A stretch of 64,000 bases of DNA, taken from NCBI GenBank assembly GCA_958295915.1, contig OY282381.1, positions 4,610,722-4,674,721 of the forward strand, read 5' to 3'. Shown here in pieces: positions 37,164-45,644 of this stretch. This DNA is from an uncultured Caldilineaceae bacterium (GTDB taxonomy: Bacteria; Chloroflexota; Anaerolineae; Caldilineales; Caldilineaceae). The position numbers and the translations under genes were made by a program. Each line of letters starts with the position of its first letter. Position 1 is the stretch's first letter. Below the pieces are notes generated by a model, which did not search any database, was not told where the DNA came from, and saw only the letters and a list, made by a program, of their open reading frames with translations.

Positions 37164-38531
37164 ATGATCCCATCTCTTTTCCCAAGCAAAAGACGCCTCC
37201 AGCAAAGGCGCGCGCAAAAATTCTGGGCTGTTGCCGCCCTGGCATTACTGACGCTTATCTTCGCGGCCTGCGCGTCTCAGCCGGAAACAGTTGGCGAATC
37301 TGCGCCAGCGACAGAATCGCAATCAACCGCAGCGCCGGCCGCAGAAGAAGCAATGGCGCCGATCAAAATCGGCGTATTGGCCCCCCTCTCCGCGCCAGGC
37401 GCGGTGGTCGGCGGCGAGACCTTGCGCGCTGCCATGCTGATCGCCGCCGATGAGATCAACGCCCAAGACAGGCCGCTAGGGCGACCGCTGGAACTGATCA
37501 TCGTCGATACCGAAGGTCTGCCAGAGCGTGGCACGGCTGCGATGGAACGGCTCATCAATCAGGATGGCGTCGTAGCAATCGCGGGTAGCTTCCATAGCTC
37601 TGTAGGCGTAGCAACCAAGGAAGTGGCCCATGACAACGGCATTCCCATCGTCTTTGTCGAAACCTGGAACGACACCATCACCAGCGTCCAGTATCCAGAG
37701 GTCTTCCGCCTCGCCCCGCTCAACTCGGAAGTCGCAGCGGAAGATGTGAAGTTCATCCAGTGGCTGCGGGACAAGGCCGGGGTTTCTATAGAGAAAGTGG
37801 TCATCCTTACCGAAAATACCGACTATGGCATTCCAGCGGCAGAAGAGACCACACGGCTGCTGGAAGAGTTGAGCATCGGAACCGTAACCTTCAGTGTGGA
37901 CATCGGCACCCAGGATTTCGCCGGTATCATCGAGCGGGTGAAAGCCGAGAACCCGGATATGATTGTGATCCTGGCCACGGGGGAAGCAGGCTACGATTTC
38001 CCCCAACAGGCAGCCGACGCCGGCATCGGTCCCCAGGACGTGCCCACGCTGTGTAATCATGTTTCGCTGGAGAGCGACGCGTTCTGGAGGAATGTCCCCG
38101 ACGGCAACTTCTGCTTCGTGCGCCGGATTGGCCCGCCGCCGCAGTTGTACAACGACGTAGCGATCAACTTCCTGACCGAGTATCAGGCGCGCACGGGCAA
38201 GGAAGCGGCCGAGTCCTTTGCGCTGGCAGCCTATGACTCGATCAGGCTCATCGCCCAAGCGATCAGCGAAGCCGGCTCTACGGACCCGACCGAGATCATC
38301 AACGCCCTGGAGAATATCACCCACGAAGGTTCTTTGGGCACGATCACCTTCCCGATTAATCAGAACAATACACCCGAACAGGCCGGTCTCGATCCCAAAT
38401 GGTGGCATCAATTCCCGGATCCAATCATCACGGTTGTGCAATATCAGGAAGCGGGCCAAGACTCCATCAACGCCATATCCGTCTACCCCGCGTCATATCA
38501 GACCGGCGATCCGGTGATCGTCGGGCAGTAG
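37164..38531 (+). CDS. Branched-chain amino acid ABC binding lipoprotein, array copy 2
   Basis: 455 residues, lipobox FAAC after MIPSLFPSKRRLQQRR and a hydrophobic core. Shares the ETLRAAMLIAADEIN and VFVETWNDT blocks with copy 1, but has AGSFHSSVG, ATGEAGYDF and LCNHVSLES at the presumed ligand loops and a unique INAQDRPLG instead of INAQGGLLG. A strong acaaggagg Shine-Dalgarno precedes the ATG. From VRRIGPPPQLYNDV onward it is almost identical to copies 1 and 3. Confidence 0.93.
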   Translation: MIPSLFPSKRRLQQRRAQKFWAVAALALLTLIFAACASQPETVGESAPATESQSTAAPAAEEAMAPIKIGVLAPLSAPGAVVGGETLRAAMLIAADEINAQDRPLGRPLELIIVDTEGLPERGTAAMERLINQDGVVAIAGSFHSSVGVATKEVAHDNGIPIVFVETWNDTITSVQYPEVFRLAPLNSEVAAEDVKFIQWLRDKAGVSIEKVVILTENTDYGIPAAEETTRLLEELSIGTVTFSVDIGTQDFAGIIERVKAENPDMIVILATGEAGYDFPQQAADAGIGPQDVPTLCNHVSLESDAFWRNVPDGNFCFVRRIGPPPQLYNDVAINFLTEYQARTGKEAAESFALAAYDSIRLIAQAISEAGSTDPTEIINALENITHEGSLGTITFPINQNNTPEQAGLDPKWWHQFPDPIITVVQYQEAGQDSINAISVYPASYQTGDPVIVGQ

Positions 38532-38639
38532 TGTGAATGGCTCCGCCTCCCATCCGCCGGGCATCGCAGAGCGATTCAACCGGGATTCTGCGCAATCGAA
38601 CGGGCCGGTAGTATCCATTTCTATAAAGAGGAATTCTGA

Positions 38640-40016
38640 ATGATCCCATCTCTTTTCCCAAGCAAAAGACGCCTCCAGCAAAGGCGCGCGCAAAAGTTCT
38701 GGGCTGCCGCCGCCCTGGCATTACTGACGCTTATCTTCGCGGCCTGCGCGCCTCTGCCGGCAACAGTTGGCGACACAACCCAGGAGGAGGCAGCGACAGA
38801 ACCGCAATCAACCGCGGCGCCGGCCGCAGAAGAAGCAATGGCGCCGATCAAAATCGGCGCATTGGCCCCCCTCTCCGCGCCAGGCGCGGTGGGCTGCGGT
38901 GAAGCCATGCGTGACGCCATGCCGATCGCCGCCGATGAGATCAACGCCCAAGGCGGGCTGCTAGGACGACCGCTGGAACTGATCATCGTCGATACCGAAG
39001 GTCTGCCAGAGCGCGGCACGGCAGTCACGGAGCGGCTCATCAATCAGGACGCTGTCGTAGCCATTGGCGGCGGCTGCCACAGTTCAGTAGGCGTGGCAGC
39101 CAAAGAGGTAGCCCACGACAACGGCGTTCCCGTCGTCTTTGCCGTACCCTGGAACGACACCATCACCAGCGTCCAGTATCCAGAAATCTTCCGCCTCGCC
39201 CCACTGAACTCAGAAGGCTCAGCCATAGACGTGAAGTTCATCCAGTGGCTGCGGGACAAGGTCGGGGTTTCTATAGAGAAAGTGGTCATCCTTACCGAAA
39301 ACACCGATTACGGTATTCCGGTGGCAGAAGAGACCACACGGCTGTTGGGCGAGTTGGGCATCGAGGCCGTGACCTTCAGTGTGGACATCGGCGCCCAGGA
39401 GTTCGCCGCTATCATCGAGCGGGTGAAAGCCGAAAACCCGGATATGATTGTGACCCTGGCCACGGGGGAAGGGGGCTACAATTTCATCCAGCAGGCAGCC
39501 GACGCCGGCATCGGCCCCCAGGACGTGCCCATGCTGTGTAATCAGGTCTCGCTAGTGAGTGACGCGTTCTGGACGAACGTCCCCGACGGCAACTTCTGCT
39601 TCGTGCGCCGGATTGGCCCGCCGCCGCAGTTGTACAACGACGTAGCGATCAACTTCCTGACCGAGTATCAGGCGCGCACGGGCAAGGAAGCGGCCGAGTC
39701 CTTTGCGCTGGCAGCCTATGACTCGATCAGGCTCATCGCCCAAGCGATCAGCGAAGCCGGCTCTACGGACCCGACCGAGATCATCAACGCCCTGGAGAAT
39801 ATCACCCACGAAGGTTCTTTGGGCACGATCACCTTCCCGATTAATCAGAACAATACACCCGAACAGGCCGGTCTCGATCCCAAATGGTGGCATCAATTCC
39901 CGGATCCAATCATCACGGTTGTGCAATATCAGGAAGCGGGCCAAGACTCCATCAACGCCATATCCGTCTACCCCGCGTCATATCAGACCGGCGATCCGGT
40001 GATCGTCGGGCAGTAG
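38640..40016 (+). CDS. Branched-chain amino acid ABC binding lipoprotein, array copy 3 (possibly decaying)
   Basis: 458 residues with lipobox FAAC and an extended tether (GDTTQEEAATEP) shared with copy 5. It carries substitutions at positions invariant in the others: APGAVGCGE for APGAVVGGE, DAMPIAADE for DAMLIAADE, GGCHSSVG for GGYHSSVG or GGFHSSVG, and NSEGSAID for NSEVSAID. The Shine-Dalgarno is weaker (ataaagagg). It shares VFAVPWNDT with copy 4, LCNQVSLVS with copy 5 and ATGEGGYNF with copy 1, a mosaic pattern typical of gene conversion. The frame is intact, so it may still be made. Confidence 0.9.
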   Translation: MIPSLFPSKRRLQQRRAQKFWAAAALALLTLIFAACAPLPATVGDTTQEEAATEPQSTAAPAAEEAMAPIKIGALAPLSAPGAVGCGEAMRDAMPIAADEINAQGGLLGRPLELIIVDTEGLPERGTAVTERLINQDAVVAIGGGCHSSVGVAAKEVAHDNGVPVVFAVPWNDTITSVQYPEIFRLAPLNSEGSAIDVKFIQWLRDKVGVSIEKVVILTENTDYGIPVAEETTRLLGELGIEAVTFSVDIGAQEFAAIIERVKAENPDMIVTLATGEGGYNFIQQAADAGIGPQDVPMLCNQVSLVSDAFWTNVPDGNFCFVRRIGPPPQLYNDVAINFLTEYQARTGKEAAESFALAAYDSIRLIAQAISEAGSTDPTEIINALENITHEGSLGTITFPINQNNTPEQAGLDPKWWHQFPDPIITVVQYQEAGQDSINAISVYPASYQTGDPVIVGQ

Positions 40017-40124
40017 TGTGAATGGCTCCGCCTCCCATCCGCCGGGCATCGCAGAGCGATTCAACCGGGATTCTGCGCAATCGAACGGGCCGGTAGTATC
40101 CATTTCTATAAGGAGGAATTCCGA

Positions 40125-41489
40125 ATGATCCCATCTCTTTCCCCAAGCAAAAGACGCCTCCAGCAAAGGCGCGCGCAAAAGTTCTGGGCTGCCGCCGCCC
40201 TGGCATTACTGACGCTTATCTTCGCGGCCTGCGCGCCTCTGCCGGCAACAGTTGGCGAATCTGCGCCAGCGGCAGAACCGCAATCAACCGCGGCGCCGGC
40301 CGCAGAAGAAGCAATGGCGCCGATCAAAATCGGCGCATTGGCCCCCCTCTCCGCGCCAGGCGCGGTAGTCGGCGGTGAAGCCATGCGTGACGCCATGCTG
40401 ATCGCCGCCGATGAGATCAACGCCCAAGGCGGGCTGCTAGGACGACCGCTGGAACTGATCATCGTCGATACCGAAGGTCTGCCAGAACGCGGCACGGCAG
40501 TCACGGAGCGGCTCATCAATCAGGACGCTGTCGTAGCCATTGGCGGCGGCTACCACAGTTCAGTAGGCGTAGCAGCCAAAGAGGTAGCCCACGACAACGG
40601 CGTTCCCGTCGTCTTTGCCGTACCCTGGAACGACACCATCACCAGCGTCCAGTATCCAGAGATCTTCCGCATCGCCCCACTGAACTCAGAAGTCTCAGCC
40701 ATAGACGTGAAGTTCATCCAGTGGCTGCGGGACAAGGCCGGGGTTTCTATAGAGAAAGTGGTCATCCTTACCGAAAACACCGACTATGGCATTCCAGCGG
40801 CAGAAGAGACCACACGGCTGTTGGGCGAGTTGGGCATCGAGGCCGTGACCTTCAGTGTGGACATCGGCGCCCAGGAGTTCGCCGATATCATCGAGCGGGT
40901 GAAAGCCGAGAACCCGGATATGATTCTGACCCTGGCCACGGGGGAAGCAGGCTACAGGTTCACCCAGCAGGCAGCCGACGCCGGCCTCGGCCCCCAGGAC
41001 GTGCCCACGCTGTGTACTCATGTTGCGCTAGTGAGTGACGCGTTCTGGAGGAATGTCCCCGACGGCAACTTCTGCTTCGTGCGCCGGGTTGGCCTGCCGC
41101 CGCAGTTGTACAACGACATAGCGATCAACTTCCTGACCGAGTATCAGGCGCGCACAGGCAAGGAAGCGGCCGATGCCGCACTGGAAGCCTATGACTCGAT
41201 CAGGATCATCGCCCAAGCGATCAACGAAGCCGGCTCTACGGACCCGACCGAGATCATCAACGCCCTGGAGAATATCACCCACGAAGGTTCTTTGGGCACG
41301 ATCACCTTCCCGATTAATCAGAACAATACACCCGAACAGGCCGGTCTCGATCCCAAATGGTGGCATCAATTTCCGGATCCAGTCGTCACGATTGTGCAAT
41401 ATCAGGAAGAGGGCCAAGACTCCCTCAACGCCATATCCGTCTACCCCACGTCATATCAGACCGGCGATCCGGTGATCGTCGGGCAGTAG
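40125..41489 (+). CDS. Branched-chain amino acid ABC binding lipoprotein, array copy 4
   Basis: 454 residues, lipobox FAAC. Presumed ligand loops read GGYHSSVG, VFAVPWNDT, ATGEAGYRF and LCTHVALVS, the most divergent combination of the five. It has VRRVGLPPQLYNDI and EAADAALEAYDS, one residue shorter than EAAESFALAAYDS. The Shine-Dalgarno is ataaggagg. The C-terminus is the common form with a single change (YPTSYQTGD). Confidence 0.93.
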   Translation: MIPSLSPSKRRLQQRRAQKFWAAAALALLTLIFAACAPLPATVGESAPAAEPQSTAAPAAEEAMAPIKIGALAPLSAPGAVVGGEAMRDAMLIAADEINAQGGLLGRPLELIIVDTEGLPERGTAVTERLINQDAVVAIGGGYHSSVGVAAKEVAHDNGVPVVFAVPWNDTITSVQYPEIFRIAPLNSEVSAIDVKFIQWLRDKAGVSIEKVVILTENTDYGIPAAEETTRLLGELGIEAVTFSVDIGAQEFADIIERVKAENPDMILTLATGEAGYRFTQQAADAGLGPQDVPTLCTHVALVSDAFWRNVPDGNFCFVRRVGLPPQLYNDIAINFLTEYQARTGKEAADAALEAYDSIRIIAQAINEAGSTDPTEIINALENITHEGSLGTITFPINQNNTPEQAGLDPKWWHQFPDPVVTIVQYQEEGQDSLNAISVYPTSYQTGDPVIVGQ

Positions 41490-41597
41490 TGTGAATGGCT
41501 CCGCCTCCCATCCGCCGGGCATCGCAGAGCGATTCAACCGGGATTCTGCGCAATCGAACGGGCCGGTAGTATCCATTTCTACAAGGAGGAATTCTGA

Positions 41598-42974
41598 ATG
41601 ATCCCATCTCTTTTCCCAAGCAAAAGACGCCTCCAGCAAAGGCGTGCGCAAAAGTTCTGGGCTGTTGCCGCCCTGGCATTACTGACGCTTATCTTCGCGG
41701 CCTGCGCGCCTCAGCCGGCGACAGTTGGCGACACAACCCAGGAGGAGGCAGCGGCAGAACCGCAACCAACCGCAGCGCCGGCCGCAGAAGAAGCAATGGC
41801 GCCGATCAAAATCGGCGCATTGACCCCTCTCTCCGCGCCAGGCGCGGTGGTCGGCGGTGAAGCCATGCGTGACGCCATGCTGATCGCCGCCGATGAGATC
41901 AACGCCCAAGGCGGGCTGCTAGGACGACCAGTAGAACTGATCATCGTCGATACCGAAGGTCTGCCAGAGCGCGGCACGGCAGTCACGGAGCGGCTCATCA
42001 ATCAGGACGCTGTCGTAGCCATTGGCGGCGGCTACCACAGTTCAGTAGGCGTGGCAGCCAAAGAGGTAGCCCACGACAACGGCGTCCCCGTCGTCTTTGC
42101 TGAAACCTGGAACGACACCATCACCAGCGTCCAGTATCCAGAGGTCTTCCGCATCGCCCCACTGAACTCAGAAGTCTCAGCCGTAGACGTGAAGTTCATT
42201 CAATGGCTGCGGGACGAAGTCGGGACGCGCCTTGAGAAAATAGTTATCCTGACCGAGAACACCGATTACGGTATTCCGGCGGCAGAAGAGACCACACGGC
42301 TGTTGGGCGAGTTGGGCATCGAGGCCGTGACCTTCGGTGTGGACATCGGCGCCCAGGATTTCGCCGGCATCATCGAGCGAGTGAAAGCCGAGAGCCCGGA
42401 TATGATTATGACCCTCGCGACCGGGGAAGCCTCCTACAACTTCACCCAGCAGGCAGCCGACGCCGGCCTCGGCCCCCAGGATGTGCCGACGCTGTGTAAT
42501 CAGGTCTCGCTAGTGAGTGACGCATTCTGGACGAACGTCCCCGACGGCAATTTCTGCTTCGTGCGCCGGGTTGGCCTGCCAACGCAGTTGTATAACGATG
42601 TCGCGATCAACTTCCTGGCCGAGTATCAGGCGCGCACCGGTAAGGAGGCAGCCGAGTCCTATGCCTTGGCAGCCTATGACTCGATCATGATCATCGCCCA
42701 GGCGATCACTGAAGCCGGCTCTACAAACCCGACCGAGATCATCGCCGCCCTGGAGAATATCACCCACGAAGGTTCTTTGGGTACGATCACCTTCCCGGTC
42801 AATCAGAATAACACGCCAGAACAGGCCGGCCTCGACCCCAAATGGTGGCACCAGTTCCCGGATCCGGCCATTACGATTGTGCAATATCAGGAAGAAGGTC
42901 AGAACTCTGTCAGCGCGACAGTCGTCTACCCGCAGACCTATCAGACCGCCGATCCGGTGATCGTCGGACAGTAG
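41598..42974 (+). CDS. Branched-chain amino acid ABC binding lipoprotein, array copy 5
   Basis: 458 residues, lipobox FAAC. Ligand-loop candidates are GGYHSSVG, VFAETWNDT, ATGEASYNF and LCNQVSLVS. It differs from copies 1-4 across the C-terminal third (NPTEIIAALENI, FPVNQNN, SVSATVVYPQTYQTADP) and has RDEVGTRLEKIV where the others have RDKAGVSIEKVV. It lies nearest the permease genes and is the best candidate for the founding member. Its stop codon is the TAG of a TAGGGGC palindrome (42971-43003). Confidence 0.93.
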   Translation: MIPSLFPSKRRLQQRRAQKFWAVAALALLTLIFAACAPQPATVGDTTQEEAAAEPQPTAAPAAEEAMAPIKIGALTPLSAPGAVVGGEAMRDAMLIAADEINAQGGLLGRPVELIIVDTEGLPERGTAVTERLINQDAVVAIGGGYHSSVGVAAKEVAHDNGVPVVFAETWNDTITSVQYPEVFRIAPLNSEVSAVDVKFIQWLRDEVGTRLEKIVILTENTDYGIPAAEETTRLLGELGIEAVTFGVDIGAQDFAGIIERVKAESPDMIMTLATGEASYNFTQQAADAGLGPQDVPTLCNQVSLVSDAFWTNVPDGNFCFVRRVGLPTQLYNDVAINFLAEYQARTGKEAAESYALAAYDSIMIIAQAITEAGSTNPTEIIAALENITHEGSLGTITFPVNQNNTPEQAGLDPKWWHQFPDPAITIVQYQEEGQNSVSATVVYPQTYQTADPVIVGQ

Positions 42975-43003
42975 GGGCGGGCAATCACAAGGGTTGCCCC
43001 TAC
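42971..43003. repeat. TAGGGGC palindrome at the end of array copy 5
   Basis: GTAGGGGC (42971-42978) and GCCCCTAC (42996-43003) form a perfect 8-bp inverted repeat with a 17-nt loop. It replaces the spacer that follows the stop codon in the other four copies, and its TAG is the stop codon. A second part (ttgcccgggccgggtctgcg) continues to about 43032. At this operon position it could stabilise the upstream mRNA, as REP hairpins do between malE and malF in E. coli. Confidence 0.8.
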
Positions 43004-43058
43004 GTGGTTGCCCGGGCCGGGTCTGCGCCCGGAGAGTAGAGAGATAAAGACGAACCGA

Positions 43059-43099
43059 CAGGGACCCGCAATAGCCTCAAAATGGCGTGCGGATCCCTG
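43059..43099 (+). promoter_or_regulatory. Stem-loop just before livH
   Basis: CAGGGACCCGCA (43059-43070) pairs with TGCGGATCCCTG (43088-43099), 12 bp with one wobble. It ends 18 bp before the preferred livH start (43118) and encloses an alternative ATG at 43082. It could limit livH translation relative to the binding proteins. Confidence 0.5.
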
Positions 43100-43117
43100 C
43101 CGTTCGCTCGAAATCGC

Positions 43118-44359
43118 ATGGAACACGCGGCAATTTTCGGCTGGGCACTTCTATGGTTCGCCTTCTGGGGTGTTGTGGGCGGCGTCATAACACCCCAGAT
43201 CTACGCGCGCAAAGACCTGGAAATCTCCCAGGCGTCCTTCGGCGGCGCGGTGATCGGCGCGGCGCTCGGCCCGTTCAGTCTGCTTCCATTGTGGATCGCC
43301 ACGCCCAAAATCGACAATCGAATGATCGGGGTTGCCGGCGCCCTCGTAGTCGGCATCTTCATCACCGCCTTCGCCCTGGCCGATCCAGACAACCTATGCG
43401 TGGCCAATGGCGAGTTCGTGATCTCCCAACTTGCCAACGGAATCGTCATCGGCATCATCTATGGGCTGATGGCCCTGGGACTGACGCTTATATTTTCGAT
43501 TCTGGGCGTCGTCAGCTTCGCCCATGGCGAATTTTATATGATCGGCGGCATGGTTACTTATTTTATGACAGCCGAATGGCTTCCCGGCGCCCCGCCGATC
43601 GTCGGCATTCTGGCCAGCTGTGTGGTGACGTTCAGTATCGGCTATATTTTTGAGCGCATCTTCCTGCGCCCACTGGGCAGCGGGCAGATCGAACGGCCCG
43701 GCGAGTACGCCATTCTCGTGACCTTCGGGCTGGCGTTCTTCCTGCAATATTTCACCCAGGCCCTGGCATCGGCCAATCCGGTCAAAGCGCAGCGTTTTTT
43801 CCCGTTCCCGCGCACAGAAATTCCTCTGGACTCCGGATCGCTCCTCAGGACGACGCCAGGAAATATCACGATTCTCGATACGATTTCCATCCCTAACCCT
43901 CGCTTCACGGCCGCGCTCCTCGCCCTCATCATGCTGGCAGCCTTACTGTGGTTCCTCTACCACACCTGGACCGGCAAAGCCCTGCGGGCTGTCAGCCAGG
44001 ACAGGCAAGCCGCTGCAGTCGCCGGTATCAACCCAAACTCGATGAACACACTGGCCTTTAGCCTGGGCGCTATGCTGGCCGGCCTTTCCGGCGCCTCGCT
44101 GGTGCAGGTTTTCTCCTGGCTGCCCCAGGTGGGCATTCCCGCCGCAGCGCGCTCGTTCGTCATTATTGTTCTGGGCGGCATGGGCAGCCTGCCGGGCGCG
44201 TTCCTCGGTGGTCTTGTCGTTGGAATCGTAGAAGCCGCGGGGACCGGCTGTGTTCCAGATGCGACCCGGGCCGCAGCCTATATTCCTGCCTACGGCATGG
44301 TGATCCTGACGCTTGTTTTGCTGCTGAAACCCACCGGTCTCTTTGGACGGGAGCTATGA
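43118..44359 (+). CDS. livH: Branched-chain amino acid ABC permease, LivH type, with N-terminal extension
   Basis: Membrane subunit of the transporter, 413 residues from the ATG at 43118; an ATG at 43082 lies in a stem-loop and is less likely. The LivH core starts near residue 105 (LANGIVIGIIYGLMALGLTL, GVVSFAHGEFYMIGG) and contains the ATPase-contact EAA-like loop at GKALRAVSQDRQAAAVAGIN. Residues 1-~100 form an extra region with about three hydrophobic segments (WALLWFAFWGVVGGVI, GGAVIGAALGPFSLLPLW, VAGALVVGIFITAFAL), absent from E. coli LivH (308 residues). It overlaps livM by four bases (ATGA). Confidence 0.92.
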   Translation: MEHAAIFGWALLWFAFWGVVGGVITPQIYARKDLEISQASFGGAVIGAALGPFSLLPLWIATPKIDNRMIGVAGALVVGIFITAFALADPDNLCVANGEFVISQLANGIVIGIIYGLMALGLTLIFSILGVVSFAHGEFYMIGGMVTYFMTAEWLPGAPPIVGILASCVVTFSIGYIFERIFLRPLGSGQIERPGEYAILVTFGLAFFLQYFTQALASANPVKAQRFFPFPRTEIPLDSGSLLRTTPGNITILDTISIPNPRFTAALLALIMLAALLWFLYHTWTGKALRAVSQDRQAAAVAGINPNSMNTLAFSLGAMLAGLSGASLVQVFSWLPQVGIPAAARSFVIIVLGGMGSLPGAFLGGLVVGIVEAAGTGCVPDATRAAAYIPAYGMVILTLVLLLKPTGLFGREL

Positions 44360-45570
44360 GCCGCGCCGTTCTCTACCGCGTGGCCGGGCTCGTCGCGGTT
44401 GTCATATTGCTGGCGCTCCCTTTGGCGTCAGCAGAGTTGGATGGGCTGGGCCCGCTCGTCTTCAACAGCTATTTTATGCATCTCGCGATCACCGCATTCT
44501 TCTATGCGATTCTGGCCTCCAGTTGGTCTCTGTTGGCCGGGTACGCCGGCCAGTTTTCCTTCGGCCATATGGCCTTTATGGCGATCGGAGGCTATACCAC
44601 CGGGCTGATCGGAAAGTTCATCCGTTTCACCACTGCGCCCACTGAACTATGCGCGGATATCCCTTTGCCCGGCAACTGGTGGCTGGTCATTTTGAACGCC
44701 CGCCGCGTCGGCACTATCGACGAAACCTGCATCGACATGGCCAAGACCCAAACCCTTCCCAGCGGCGCGCTGATTATCTTTCCGCCAGTGTGGGCCAGTA
44801 TCGCCATGGGGCTGGTGATGGGCGCAACCTTCGGTCTTCTGGTGGGCTGGCTGGTGCTGCGCTTGCGTAGCGCATATCTGGCCCTGTTTACGATCGGCTT
44901 TTCCGAGATTCTGCGGGCCGCGCTCAGCGCAGAGATTCCAATTACAGAAGGCCAGAGCGGGTTGGAGTTGCTACCCCTCTTTCCCAGCGGCATCAATCTG
45001 TTCGGGCAGACCTTCAGCGATACCAGTAAAATTCCGCCTTACTACGCTATGCTGCTTCTGTTCCTGCTGGTGATGCTGCTGATGACATGGCTGGCCAGCT
45101 CCCGCTTCGGCCTGTTCATCCGCGCCATCCGCGAGGACGAAGAGGCCGCTGCAGCGTTAGGCGTCAACATCGTGCGATACAAAGTGCTGGTCTTCGTCAT
45201 AACCAGTGCCCTGGCCGCCGCCGCCGGCGCCCTGCAGGCCCATTACATCGGCATCATCACCCCCAATATTTTGATCATTTTGCAGATGTCTCTGGTCATT
45301 GCCATGGCCGTTATCGGTGGCCTGGAGAACATCTACGCGGCCTCCGTCGGCGCGCTGGTCATCACCTTCGCCCTGGAGCTGCTGCGCACGAATATCGCCA
45401 TCGGGCCAATTCGCATCGACATGTCCCTGTGGCGGCTGGTGTTCTTCGGCCTCCTGCTGATGCTTACCCTGCGTTTCCAACGCAACGGTCTGCTGTTCCC
45501 TCTGCTGGAGCGACTCAACCGCGCCGGCATCGCTGAGGAGACCGTCGCGATGCGCGACGCATCCAATTAG
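44356..45570 (+). CDS. livM: Branched-chain amino acid ABC permease, LivM type
   Basis: 404-residue second membrane subunit. Multiple hydrophobic helices, the family segments AGYAGQFSFGHMAFMAIGGY and YLALFTIGFSEILRA, and the coupling-loop sequence FIRAIREDEEAAAALGVN are visible. A ~45-residue loop with two Cys (LCADIPLPGNW ... ETCIDMAK) between early helices is larger than in E. coli LivM. Coupled to livH through a four-base overlap. Forms the translocation pore with LivH. Confidence 0.94.
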   Translation: MSRAVLYRVAGLVAVVILLALPLASAELDGLGPLVFNSYFMHLAITAFFYAILASSWSLLAGYAGQFSFGHMAFMAIGGYTTGLIGKFIRFTTAPTELCADIPLPGNWWLVILNARRVGTIDETCIDMAKTQTLPSGALIIFPPVWASIAMGLVMGATFGLLVGWLVLRLRSAYLALFTIGFSEILRAALSAEIPITEGQSGLELLPLFPSGINLFGQTFSDTSKIPPYYAMLLLFLLVMLLMTWLASSRFGLFIRAIREDEEAAAALGVNIVRYKVLVFVITSALAAAAGALQAHYIGIITPNILIILQMSLVIAMAVIGGLENIYAASVGALVITFALELLRTNIAIGPIRIDMSLWRLVFFGLLLMLTLRFQRNGLLFPLLERLNRAGIAEETVAMRDASN

Positions 45571-45644
45571 GAAGCGATCAGTTGCGAATTAGAACCTATC
45601 CAATTCCGAATTCGTAACTCCCTGGACTCTATGTTCTGGACTCT

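Larger units (their letters stand above)
35694..42974 (+). repeat. Five-unit tandem gene array (period about 1.47-1.49 kb)
   Basis: Five paralogous binding-protein genes start at 35694, 37164, 38640, 40125 and 41598. The four spacers are all exactly 108 bp and nearly identical (gtgaatggctccgcctccca... to a Shine-Dalgarno). Coding regions share long identical blocks interrupted by clustered differences. The first four copies end ISVYPASYQTGDPVIVGQ, or the same with one change; the fifth ends differently (VVYPQTYQTADP), so it is probably the ancestral copy next to the permease genes. Confidence 0.95.

Noticed and set aside
35694..42974. The five-unit array read as an assembly duplication artefact
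   Set aside because: The copies differ at many clustered positions and have different lengths (453-458 residues), so they are distinct genes; the exact copy number still deserves long-read support.
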